The notes under the pieces were generated by a model, which ran no database searches, was not told where the DNA came from, and saw nothing but the letters and a program-made list of their open reading frames with translations. A stretch of DNA of 44,745 bases, taken from an uncultured Candidatus Melainabacteria bacterium (GTDB lineage Bacteria; Cyanobacteriota; Vampirovibrionia; Gastranaerophilales; Gastranaerophilaceae). The DNA lies in NCBI GenBank assembly GCA_934747325.1, contig CAKVGW010000008.1, positions 1 to 44,745 on the forward strand. Direction: 5' to 3'. The translations under genes and the position numbers were made by a program. Numbering within the stretch: the stretch's first letter is position 1; each line of letters begins with the position of its first letter. This document shows, piece after piece, positions 15,534-23,644 of the stretch.

Positions 15534-17288
15534 ATGAAAGATTCAATCGCTAACAAAATTGTAATAGCTGAGCGTGACAATATCGCTGCGGTTATTGAAA
15601 AAGGAAAAGTTGCAGAATTTTATGTGCATAGAGGTGAAATTATCTTAGGTGATGTTTACCTTGCGCAAGTTGAAAATATTTTACCGTCAATCGAGGCTGC
15701 GTTTGTAAACGTAGGTTCTGACAAGATGGGTTTCTTGCACGCTCAAGACGTTATGGGTAAAGGTGCTTTACAAGACAAACTAAAGCCTAAACAAAAAATC
15801 GTTGTTCAAGTTGTTAAAGAACCTGTTGGACATAAAGGTCCAAGAGTTACAACCGAAATTTCACTTCCGGGAAGATTTTTGGTATTGATGCCAAATGAAG
15901 CAGGGATTAACGTAAGTAAAAAAATTACTTCTGCAAAAGAAAGAGCAAGATTAAAATCAATTGTAAACTTACTAAAACCTGTTGGAGTTGGTGTTATTGT
16001 CAGAACAGAGGCTGAAGGTCAAACTGAAGCTGATATTCAAGAAGATTTAGAAATTCTTTTAGAAAAATGGAATAATATTATTACGTCAGCTGAAAGTATG
16101 ACACCTCCAAGTCTTTTATACAGAGACCAAGATTTGCTTTACAGAGTAATAAGAGAAGCTTGCAATGAAGAAACTCAAGAAATTGTTGTTGATACGGCAT
16201 TTGCATTAAATAGAGTTCAAAACATTCTTCAAAACTGGCACATGAATAAAAACATCAATGTTACTTTATACAAAGGCTCTGAACCTTTGCTTGTTGCAAT
16301 GGATATTCATAAAGAAATCAAAGCAGCTTTACAAATGAAAGTTAATTTGCCATCTGGCGGTTATTTGTTTATCCAAACTACGGAAGCACTTACTGTAATT
16401 GATGTTAACAGTGGTAAATTTACAAATTCCGCAACTCAAGATGAAACAATTCTTAAGACGAATATTGAAGCGGTTCACGAAATCGCGCGTCAATTAAGAC
16501 TTAGAAACATCGGCGGTATGATTATCATTGATTTTATTGATATGACAAACCGTGTTGATAAACTTGCTATGATGGAAGAATTAGAATTGGCGGTGGAAGC
16601 AGATAAAGCTAAGCCTCAAGTCGGTCAACTTTCTGATTTAGGACTTGTTGAAATGACAAGACACAGACAAGGTCAAGCGATTAGCGAAATTTTTGCAAAG
16701 CGTTGTCCGCACTGCCAAGGTAATGGCTATATCATGGAGGACATCAAATTCGCATCAGCTACTTCAGAAGGCGAATATAGAGCTAAGGCAGCTAAGTTAA
16801 AACTTCCAATGGGCGGTAAAAAGAAATTTAATAACAACAAATTTAATAATAAACCGCAAGAAGAAATTAAGGAAACAGTAGTTCAAGAAGAAAAACTTGA
16901 ACCGATTACTGAAAATCCTTCAGTTGAGGCTCAAGTAGAAGTTCAAGAAATTAAACAAGAAAAAGAAGTTAAAAAATCTCGTGGTAGAGGTAGACGTAAG
17001 GTCAAAGAAACAGAAGTTAAGGCTGAAAACATTGCACAAACAGTAATCAATGAAACTTCTGAAATTGCGCCGGTTATTGCTGAAGATGCTGTTAAAAAGA
17101 CTGAAGAACCTGCTGTAGAAGAAAAAACTCCGGTAGTTGAAGAAAAAGTTGCAGAAGTTACGGCTGAAAAAGCAGAAGACGCTAAAACTGAAGAAACTAC
17201 GGAAGAAAAATCAAATAGAACAAGAAGACCTAACAGGAATTCTCAAAAAAGAACAAGAAAGACAACAAAGAAAAATGTTGAAGAATAA
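15534..17288 (+). CDS. rng: Ribonuclease E/G family endoribonuclease
   Basis: This 584-aa protein cleaves single-stranded RNA in rRNA maturation and mRNA decay. An S1 RNA-binding domain (about 35-115) is followed by the RNase H-like and DNase I-like catalytic core with the metal-binding Asp290 (VIDVNSGK) and Asp333 (DFIDM), then the zinc-link CPHC (391-394), which joins subunits of the dimer or tetramer. Residues of about 425-584 are a charged low-complexity tail ending in a basic patch (TRRPNRNSQKRTRKTTKK), reminiscent of RNase E scaffolding tails in cyanobacteria, but much shorter than in E. coli RNase E. AAAGGA lies 10 nt before the ATG. It heads an operon with a small membrane protein and rsmI. 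Confidence 0.94.
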   Translation: MKDSIANKIVIAERDNIAAVIEKGKVAEFYVHRGEIILGDVYLAQVENILPSIEAAFVNVGSDKMGFLHAQDVMGKGALQDKLKPKQKIVVQVVKEPVGHKGPRVTTEISLPGRFLVLMPNEAGINVSKKITSAKERARLKSIVNLLKPVGVGVIVRTEAEGQTEADIQEDLEILLEKWNNIITSAESMTPPSLLYRDQDLLYRVIREACNEETQEIVVDTAFALNRVQNILQNWHMNKNINVTLYKGSEPLLVAMDIHKEIKAALQMKVNLPSGGYLFIQTTEALTVIDVNSGKFTNSATQDETILKTNIEAVHEIARQLRLRNIGGMIIIDFIDMTNRVDKLAMMEELELAVEADKAKPQVGQLSDLGLVEMTRHRQGQAISEIFAKRCPHCQGNGYIMEDIKFASATSEGEYRAKAAKLKLPMGGKKKFNNNKFNNKPQEEIKETVVQEEKLEPITENPSVEAQVEVQEIKQEKEVKKSRGRGRRKVKETEVKAENIAQTVINETSEIAPVIAEDAVKKTEEPAVEEKTPVVEEKVAEVTAEKAEDAKTEETTEEKSNRTRRPNRNSQKRTRKTTKKNVEE

Positions 17289-17664
17289 AATTCTTACAAT
17301 CGTTATAGCATTAATGTTAGTTTCACCGGTAATAGCAGAAGAAGCTACCGGTGAGGCTTTAATGCCGATTGCTGAAACAACGCAAGAAAATGTTCAAACG
17401 ACACAAGAAGAACTACCGCAACTTGATACAATTCCATATAAACAACCTGTCAGCAAACGAAAAATGGCTAAAAAGTTCTTAATAGGAATGGGAAGTGTTG
17501 CAGTTTCTTCAATATTGCTATTTTTGATTTTAACTGTCTATAACAAAATCCGTGAAAGCATTCTTGCGCCGAAACAAGATCAACAATCCGGAGAAACTTC
17601 GCTTGTTACCCCTGAAAATTTAACAGAAGCTGTTAGAACTTTTTTAGATAAGACAAAATACTAG
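17275..17664 (+). CDS. Small exported or membrane hypothetical protein (129 aa)
   Basis: The start is set at 17275, 14 bases inside the end of rng, because the protein then begins with a clear signal peptide (MLKNKILTIVIALMLVSPVIA, cleavage near 21). A second hydrophobic span at about 68-88 (GMGSVAVSSILLFLILTVY) is a membrane segment. Between them lies a Gln/Thr/Glu-rich stretch, and the last 40 residues are polar. The likely form is a single-pass protein with a cytoplasmic or periplasmic tail. The overlap with rng and the 8-nt gap to rsmI place it in one transcript. The function is unknown. Confidence 0.75.
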   Translation: MLKNKILTIVIALMLVSPVIAEEATGEALMPIAETTQENVQTTQEELPQLDTIPYKQPVSKRKMAKKFLIGMGSVAVSSILLFLILTVYNKIRESILAPKQDQQSGETSLVTPENLTEAVRTFLDKTKY

Positions 17665-17672
17665 GTGATAAA

Positions 17673-18488
17673 GTGTCGCAAAGAAAATTCGATTTTTACA
17701 TAGTTCCAACTCCGATTGGAAACATCAAAGACATTACTTTTAGGGCTGTTGAAATCCTCAAAGAGGTTGATTTGATAGCTTGTGAAGACACAAGAATAAC
17801 GCAAAAACTTTTAAATCATTATGAAATTTCTACTAAGTGTATTTCATACCACAAATACAATGAACATGAACGCATTGATTTCTTTTTAAATCACATAAAG
17901 GAAGGAAAAACTATTGCGTTAGTGTCTGACGCAGGAACTCCGATGATTTGCGATCCTGGTGGAGTTATTGTTTCTGCTCTTTTAAAAGAAGGTTTTTCCG
18001 TAACATCTCTTGCCGGAGCTTGTGCCGTGACGACATTTCTTTCACAATTACCTAGAGAAGATGAACAGTTTTCTTTTATTGGGTTTATACCGAGAACAGA
18101 AAGCCAAATTAAAGAAATTTGTAAAAAATATTCTGCTCAAAATATGGTGTTTTATGATTCTCCTGAAAGAATTTTGAAAACTTTAAAAGTTATTCAAGGG
18201 TATAGAGGCGATGTTAAAATTTCTTTAGGGCGCGAAATTACCAAGCTTTTTGAAGAAATCATTACTGATAATATTTCAAATGTTTTAGAACATTTTAAAG
18301 ATGGAATTAAAGGCGAAATTGTTTGTATGATTTACGCAGAAAATTCTGAGTCTGATTTTGATTTAAAAACGCATATTATTGATTTGAAGAAAAAAGGTTT
18401 TAAAGATAAAGATATTTCCGTAATATTATCAACAATTTTTAATGTTAATAAAAATGATGTTTATAAACTGGCAATAGAATTAGATTAA
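17673..18488 (+). CDS. rsmI: 16S rRNA (cytidine1402-2'-O)-methyltransferase
   Basis: This 271-aa tetrapyrrole-methylase-fold enzyme methylates the ribose of C1402 in 16S rRNA, tuning the ribosomal P site. Diagnostic stretches are YIVPTPIGNIKDITFRA (9-25), ACEDTRITQKLL (36-47) and VSDAGTPMICDPG (84-96). The length is normal. The start codon is GTG at 17673, preceded by AGGTGAT. It follows the small membrane protein by 8 nt in the rng operon and ends just before a bidirectional terminator. Confidence 0.95.
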   Translation: MSQRKFDFYIVPTPIGNIKDITFRAVEILKEVDLIACEDTRITQKLLNHYEISTKCISYHKYNEHERIDFFLNHIKEGKTIALVSDAGTPMICDPGGVIVSALLKEGFSVTSLAGACAVTTFLSQLPREDEQFSFIGFIPRTESQIKEICKKYSAQNMVFYDSPERILKTLKVIQGYRGDVKISLGREITKLFEEIITDNISNVLEHFKDGIKGEIVCMIYAENSESDFDLKTHIIDLKKKGFKDKDISVILSTIFNVNKNDVYKLAIELD

Positions 18489-18490
18489 CA

Positions 18491-18520
18491 AAAAAGGATG
18501 GTTTAAACCATCCTTTAAAT
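18491..18520. terminator. Bidirectional terminator after rsmI
   Basis: AAAGGATGGTTTAAACCATC plus CTTT (18493-18516) is a perfect palindrome flanked by A- and T-rich sequence, between convergent genes. Confidence 0.85.
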
Positions 18521-18521
18521 T

Positions 18522-18836
18522 TTATTTGTTCATTTCTTGTAATCTATCGCAAGCATCGCAAGGTTTTTGTTGCGGAATTGCTTTTTGACAAGGATTGCAA
18601 GGTTCTTTCTTTACACAAGGTGCAGCTGCGCCTGTTGGACAAGGTGTTTCTACTTTTTGACAAGGGTCACATTTTTTAACCTTTTTACAGCCACAATCTG
18701 CTTTTTTCTTTTCACATTTTGGACAATGTCCCCAATAAGCAGGGTTTAAACTTGACCATTCAAAAGCATTTGCGCTTTGAGAACCAATGATGGATACAAG
18801 ACCTAAAACGGCTAATACAGATAATGTTTTTTTCAT
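18522..18836 (-). CDS. Small exported cysteine-rich protein
   Basis: This 104-aa protein has a clear signal peptide (1-24, ending SANA before FEW). The mature 80 residues hold 12 Cys, mostly as CPKC, CGC, CDPC, CNPC and CDAC pairs separated by Lys/Pro/Gln-rich spacers. The regular spacing suggests metal binding or a disulfide-rich exported protein. It has no transmembrane segment after the signal. An AGGAG-type ribosome site (AAGGAGTAAGAG) precedes the ATG. It converges on rsmI across a shared terminator. The family is not recognised. Confidence 0.8.
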   Translation of the reverse strand: MKKTLSVLAVLGLVSIIGSQSANAFEWSSLNPAYWGHCPKCEKKKADCGCKKVKKCDPCQKVETPCPTGAAAPCVKKEPCNPCQKAIPQQKPCDACDRLQEMNK

Positions 18837-18949
18837 CTCTTACTCCTTTTTCTAATAATTTGAACTGTATTTTGAATACATAATTATTGTAAGAAATTAG
18901 AAAAGAATTACCATAACCCACAAGGACAAACAAGTGATTACCGATAAGG

Positions 18950-19975
18950 CTAATTTCTTGTTTTATCTATCAAACGGTTTTCTCTATTCCATTTAAAAGA
19001 AGAACGAATTTCAGAACCGATTTTTTCAATCAAATGACCTTTAGAAGCGTTTCTTAGTTCATTAAATTTTTTACCGCCGTTTGCCATTTCGTCCATAAAT
19101 TCTTTTGCGTATTCACCGCTCTGAATATCAGTCAAGATTTTTCTCATTTCTTCTTTAACTTGCGGATTAATAAGTTTAGAACCTCTTGTTAAATCGCCGT
19201 ATTCAGCATTGTTAGAGATAGAATAATGCATGTCTTCAATTCCGCCTTGATAAATCAAATCGACGATTAATTTTAGTTCATGGCAAACTTCAAAATATGC
19301 CATATAAGGTGAATAGCCAGCTTCTACAAGAGTTTCAAAAGCAGTTTTAATTAATGCGGAACATCCGCCACAAAGAACAGCTTGTTCGCCGAATAAATCA
19401 GTTTCAGTTTCTTCCTTGAAGGTTGTTTCTATGATACCTGTTCTGCCTGAACCGATTGCAGAAGCATAAGATAAAGCAATCTCAATAGAATTTCCGTCAT
19501 AATCTTGATAAACGGCAACAAGGGATGGTACACCGCGCCCATCTTTATATTCGCTTCTTACAGTATGTCCAGGAGCTTTTGGTGCAACCATAATTACATT
19601 TACATCTTTTGGCGGTTTAATAAATCCGTAGTGAATATTAAAACCGTGAGAGAACATTAAATATTGTCCAGCCCTCAAATTAGGTTCAATTTCTTCCTTA
19701 TACACCTTTGCTTGAATTTCATCAGGAATTAGGATTTGAATTATATCTGCCTGTTTTACTGCATCTGCAATACTCATTGTAGTTAAACCGTAATCTTTAG
19801 CTTTAATATCAGACGCACCGCCTTGTCTTAAACCTAAAATAACGTCACAGCCGGAATCTTTAAGATTTAGAGATTGTCCGTAACCTTGTGAGCCAAAACC
19901 AATAACTGCGATTTTCTTTGTTTTGATTAAATCCTGGTTAATGTCATTATCCATGTATATTTTTAAGTTACTCAT
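18950..19975 (-). CDS. ilvC: Ketol-acid reductoisomerase
   Basis: This 341-aa class I enzyme converts acetolactate or acetohydroxybutyrate to the dihydroxy acid in valine, isoleucine and leucine synthesis. The NAD(P)-binding loop GFGSQG is at 26-31 and the cofactor-specificity loop GLRQGGASD at 48-56. The C-terminal knotted domain contains DLFGEQAVLCGG and the acidic metal-binding residues (DLFGE, and E in YFEVCHELKLIVDL). The ribosome site is strong (AAGGAGGG). Other ilv or leu genes are not nearby, so it stands alone. No clear terminator follows. Confidence 0.97.
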   Translation of the reverse strand: MSNLKIYMDNDINQDLIKTKKIAVIGFGSQGYGQSLNLKDSGCDVILGLRQGGASDIKAKDYGLTTMSIADAVKQADIIQILIPDEIQAKVYKEEIEPNLRAGQYLMFSHGFNIHYGFIKPPKDVNVIMVAPKAPGHTVRSEYKDGRGVPSLVAVYQDYDGNSIEIALSYASAIGSGRTGIIETTFKEETETDLFGEQAVLCGGCSALIKTAFETLVEAGYSPYMAYFEVCHELKLIVDLIYQGGIEDMHYSISNNAEYGDLTRGSKLINPQVKEEMRKILTDIQSGEYAKEFMDEMANGGKKFNELRNASKGHLIEKIGSEIRSSFKWNRENRLIDKTRN

Positions 19976-20037
19976 AAAACCCTCCTTAAAACATGGTTAT
20001 TATAACACTTCAAGATAATTTGCGAACTATTTACAAG

Positions 20038-20064
20038 AAAGGTGCGTAATAAAACGCACCTTTT
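20038..20064 (-). terminator. Terminator of eno
   Basis: AAAGGTGCGT and ACGCACCTTT form a 10-bp stem downstream of the enolase stop on the minus strand. Confidence 0.75.
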
Positions 20065-20071
20065 ATAATGT

Positions 20072-21379
20072 TTAATAAACAGCAAACGCTTTTTTGCCCA
20101 AATATTTTGCACTTGTACCAAGTTCTTCTTCAATTCTTAAAAGTTGGTTATATTTTGCCAGCCTGTCAGTTCTCGAAATAGAACCTGTCTTAATTAGTCC
20201 GCAATTTGTTGCAACAGCTAAATCAGCTATAAAACTATCTTCCGTTTCTCCTGAACGGTGAGAAACTATGGCAGTATAACCATTTTTCTGTGCCATATAA
20301 ATTGCATCCAATGTTTCTGTTAATGTTCCTATTTGGTTCGGTTTAATCAATATTGAATTTGCTACATGTTTTTCAATACCATCTTTTAGGCGGGAAGTAT
20401 TTGTTACAAATAAATCATCACCTACTAATTGGCATTTCTTACCCAATTTCTCTGTTAAATTTTGCCATCCTAGCCAGTCGTCTTGCGCTAAGCCGTCTTC
20501 TATAGATATAATCGGATAATCTCTAACTAATTCATCTAAATATTCAACCATATTTTCTGATGTTAATTTTCGATTTTCGCCCTTCAAAAAATATCTGCTG
20601 AGTGAACAAACTCCATTTGAACATTCGCCTTCTTCATAAAGTTCAGAAGCTGCAACATCAAGACAAAGTTTCACATTATTAGTATTATATCCTGCCTTTT
20701 CTATAGCAAGGATAATAATTTCAATAGCTTCTCTAGTTGAACTTAAATTAGGAGCAAAACCTCCTTCATCACCTACTGTTGTTGAAAGTCCTTTTTCATT
20801 AAGAATGCGTTTGAGTGTATGAAAAATTTCTGAACCTGCTTTTAATGCGTCAGAAAAACTTGAAACTCCGACAGGAGCAATCATAAATTCTTGTATATCA
20901 AGATTATTATTGGCATGTGCTCCGCCATTTAAAATATTCATCATTGGAGTTGGTAGAGTTTTTCCTATGATTCCACCTAAGTATTTATAAAGCGGTAATT
21001 CATAATAATCTGCAGCTGCCCTCGCACAAGCAAGTGATACGGCAAGAATTGCATTTGCGCCTAAAGTCGATTTATTAAAACTGCCGTCCATTTCAAGCAT
21101 TAAACTATCTATTAATTGCTGGTCAGTTGCATCTTCACCCAAAAGATTTGGAGTAATAGTAGAATTAATATTATCGATGGCTTTTAAAACACTTTTGCCT
21201 AAATAATCAGTTTTAATATTATCTCTAAGTTCTTTTGCTTCATAAATTCCGGTTGAAGCACCTGATGGTACGGAAGCTCTACCAAAAGCTCCATCAATAA
21301 GTTTAACATCAACTTCAACAGTTGGATTTCCTCTAGAATCCAGTATTTGTCTTGCTTTTACATCTTCAATTTCGCACAT
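20072..21379 (-). CDS. eno: Enolase (phosphopyruvate hydratase)
   Basis: This 435-aa glycolytic enzyme interconverts 2-phosphoglycerate and phosphoenolpyruvate. The N-terminal signature [15 protein letters not shown] (10-24), the mobile loops SGASTG and [10 protein letters not shown], and the C-terminal [13 protein letters not shown] signature with the catalytic Lys are all present, as is [16 protein letters not shown] precedes the ATG by about 5 nt. The stop is followed by a terminator, so it is a single-gene unit. Confidence 0.98.
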   Translation of the reverse strand: MCEIEDVKARQILDSRGNPTVEVDVKLIDGAFGRASVPSGASTGIYEAKELRDNIKTDYLGKSVLKAIDNINSTITPNLLGEDATDQQLIDSLMLEMDGSFNKSTLGANAILAVSLACARAAADYYELPLYKYLGGIIGKTLPTPMMNILNGGAHANNNLDIQEFMIAPVGVSSFSDALKAGSEIFHTLKRILNEKGLSTTVGDEGGFAPNLSSTREAIEIIILAIEKAGYNTNNVKLCLDVAASELYEEGECSNGVCSLSRYFLKGENRKLTSENMVEYLDELVRDYPIISIEDGLAQDDWLGWQNLTEKLGKKCQLVGDDLFVTNTSRLKDGIEKHVANSILIKPNQIGTLTETLDAIYMAQKNGYTAIVSHRSGETEDSFIADLAVATNCGLIKTGSISRTDRLAKYNQLLRIEEELGTSAKYLGKKAFAVY

Positions 21380-21457
21380 AATTACTCCTCTCTATTTTTA
21401 TAAGATTAATGAAAAATGTTATGTAGAACTATTCAACAGTCGGGTAAAGTTTTTTAT

Positions 21458-21486
21458 TTGTGAAACATTACAAATTGTAGTAAGAT
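21458..21486 (+). promoter_or_regulatory. Promoter of mlaE, giving a leaderless transcript
   Basis: TTGTGA (21458-21463), a 17-bp spacer and TAAGAT (21481-21486) lie so close that the expected start of transcription falls on the ATG at 21493. No Shine-Dalgarno is present. Confidence 0.55.
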
Positions 21487-21492
21487 AAACCT

Positions 21493-22224
21493 ATGATTAA
21501 ATTTTTTGGTAATTGTGTAGAAAATCTTTATAGAAGTATTGTTTATCTTGTAACAGGGCGTTCGAGAGTAACTCATGTAATTACACAAGCTGCATCTATA
21601 AGTTATGATTCACTTGTTATATCATTAGTTATTGCTTTTGTATCAGCGGCTGTAATTGCAATTCAGGTATCAAAACAATTCTTGATGTCGGGAGCTGAAG
21701 CTTATGTAGGTGGATCTATTGCCGTCGTTATGATTAGAGAAATTGCTCCGGGGTTTGTTGCTTTAGCAATTGGGGCAAGAGCAGGTACTGCAATCTCCGC
21801 AGAAATTGCAAACATGCAAGTAACTTCTCAAGTTGATGCTATAAAAACTTTAAAAGTAGATCCTGTAGGTTACTATTTTGCTCCTAGAATTTTAGCTGCA
21901 GCTATTACTGTTCCTATGGTTGTCTTAATTGCAGAAGTTGTCGGGATTGCCGGCGGCTTGTTAGTTTCTAATGCTACAATACATTTACATCCATCAAGAT
22001 ATATTACGTCTGTTTGGCTATGGTTAAGCACTAGAGATATTTATATAAGTTTATTAAAAGGTTTAATATTTGGTACTTTAATAGCGTTAGTTTGTGCAAC
22101 TCAAGGGTATAATACAAAGGGCGGAGCGAAAGACGTGGGTGAGTCTACAACAAAAGCAGCAGTTTTGTCTACTGTTTATATGTTAATGGCAGATTTTTTA
22201 ATAAATCTTGTATTTTATTTATAA
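21493..22224 (+). CDS. mlaE: MlaE-type ABC transporter permease (lipid transport)
   Basis: This 243-aa inner-membrane permease of the MlaE/TGD1 family works with an MlaF-type ATPase and an MCE-domain protein to move phospholipids between membranes. About five hydrophobic segments are visible (44-65, 78-100, 128-160, 188-208, 222-243). The family core REIAPGFVALAIGARAGTAISAEIANMQVTSQVDAI (85-120) is well kept. The length is typical. No ATPase or MCE gene adjoins it. The -10 box is six bases from the ATG and no ribosome site is seen, so leaderless translation is likely. Confidence 0.93.
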   Translation: MIKFFGNCVENLYRSIVYLVTGRSRVTHVITQAASISYDSLVISLVIAFVSAAVIAIQVSKQFLMSGAEAYVGGSIAVVMIREIAPGFVALAIGARAGTAISAEIANMQVTSQVDAIKTLKVDPVGYYFAPRILAAAITVPMVVLIAEVVGIAGGLLVSNATIHLHPSRYITSVWLWLSTRDIYISLLKGLIFGTLIALVCATQGYNTKGGAKDVGESTTKAAVLSTVYMLMADFLINLVFYL

Positions 22225-22381
22225 AATTATTTTAATTATTTTAATGTTGCAGATATTTGAAATTTTTATTTTATCTTTTAATCGTTATAATAAATTCATA
22301 AAGCTATTATATTTTTTTAGTTGTAATATTTATATCAATGGTAAAGAAATGTAGTTGCTTGATTATTGTGAGGATTTTACA

Positions 22382-22424
22382 AAAGAATAAAGGCGCGAAC
22401 TTCGTTCGCGCCTTTATTCTTTTT
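22382..22424. terminator. Strong bidirectional terminator between mlaE and oadB
   Basis: A 19-bp perfect stem (AAAGAATAAAGGCGCGAAC, loop TTC, then its complement) is followed by T-runs on both strands. The 155 bp between mlaE and this hairpin are AT-rich and hold nothing recognisable. Confidence 0.85.
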
Positions 22425-22445
22425 GTAGGTCAGGCACCGCCTGAC
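22425..22445. repeat. TGTAGG palindromic repeat
   Basis: The sequence GTAGG runs into a GTCAGGC-ACC-GCCTGAC hairpin. The TGTAGG flank is shared with the arms of the 14070 element and with 26570, suggesting one family of short palindromes with varying stems. Confidence 0.5.
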
Positions 22446-22455
22446 ATTAATCTAA

Positions 22456-23625
22456 TTAGTGGCAAAGTGCTAATAGAACACCTGCTGCAACAGCTGAACC
22501 AATTACACCTGCAACGTTAGGACCCATAGCGTGCATTAACAAGAAGTTTTGAGGGTTAGACTCTAAACCGACTTTGTTAGATACACGAGCTGCCATTGGA
22601 ACCGCAGAAACACCTGCTGAACCAATAAGCGGGTTGATTTTTGTTTTTGAGAACAAGTTCATAAACTTAGCCATCAATACACCTGCTGCAGTAGCAACAG
22701 AGAATGCAATGATACCTAGAACTAAGATTTTCAATGTTTCTAAAGTTAGGAAGTGGTCATATTGTAGTTTTAAACCAACAGCCAAACCTAAGAAAATTGT
22801 AACGATGTTGATTAAAGCGTTTTGCATAGTGTCTGATAATCTTTCAACAACACCGCATTCTTTACATAAGTTACCGAATGTCAACATACCAACCAAAGGA
22901 CAAGCATCAGGTAAGAAAATTGCACAAAGTACAAGAACCACAAGAGGGAAAGTGATTTTTTCTCTCTTAGAAACTTCTCTTAGCTGTGTCATTTGAATTT
23001 TTCTTTCAGCCTCAGTTGTCAACAACTTCATTATAGGAGGTTGAATTAATGGAACTAAAGCCATGTAAGAGTATGCTGCAACTGCAATTGCACCCAATAA
23101 ATCAGGAGCTAATCTTGAAGTTACAAAGATTGAAGTAGGACCATCAGCACCACCTATGATACCGATAGAACCAGCTTCAGGTAAGCTGAATCCTAAGAAC
23201 AATGCTAAGAACAATGCACCAAAGATACCAAACTGTGCTGCACCACCCAATAAAGCTGTTTTAGGGTTTGCAATCAATGGACCGAAGTCTGTCATAGCAC
23301 CAACGCCCATGAAAATAATCAATGGGAAAATACCAATAGCAGGGTCAATACCTACCTTATATACGAATTGTTGAAATCCGTGATCGCAAGGGAAGTTTGC
23401 AATCAAACCTCCAAATGCGATAGGAACAAGAAGCAATGGTTCAAATTGTTTTTTGATACCCAACCAAAGTAAGAACAAACAAATGAACACCATTAATACT
23501 TGTCCGTACATGTGTAAAAATTGTTCTACACTATTTTGAATTGTTGGATCAGCAGGAAGTACGAAGTTTACGATGCCTGTTGAATTCCAAAGGTTTAATA
23601 AACCATCTTGAATACTAATAGTCAT
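22456..23625 (-). CDS. oadB: Sodium-pumping oxaloacetate decarboxylase, beta subunit
   Basis: This 389-aa membrane protein has 9 or more hydrophobic helices. It decarboxylates carboxybiotin and couples this to Na+ export. The conserved [10 protein letters not shown] (about 145-160) carries the essential Asp of the Na+/H+ path, and [19 protein letters not shown] near residue 330-350 is the second signature. The C-terminal [20 protein letters not shown] is typical. The same family also serves methylmalonyl-CoA and glutaconyl-CoA decarboxylases; the OadA partner encoded upstream argues for oxaloacetate. It lies 19 nt after oadA with an AGGAAAGG ribosome site, and it is the last gene of birA-oadGAB. 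Confidence 0.95.
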   Translation of the reverse strand: MTISIQDGLLNLWNSTGIVNFVLPADPTIQNSVEQFLHMYGQVLMVFICLFLLWLGIKKQFEPLLLVPIAFGGLIANFPCDHGFQQFVYKVGIDPAIGIFPLIIFMGVGAMTDFGPLIANPKTALLGGAAQFGIFGALFLALFLGFSLPEAGSIGIIGGADGPTSIFVTSRLAPDLLGAIAVAAYSYMALVPLIQPPIMKLLTTEAERKIQMTQLREVSKREKITFPLVVLVLCAIFLPDACPLVGMLTFGNLCKECGVVERLSDTMQNALINIVTIFLGLAVGLKLQYDHFLTLETLKILVLGIIAFSVATAAGVLMAKFMNLFSKTKINPLIGSAGVSAVPMAARVSNKVGLESNPQNFLLMHAMGPNVAGVIGSAVAAGVLLALCH

Positions 23626-23644
23626 TTCTAACGTCCTTTCCTAA

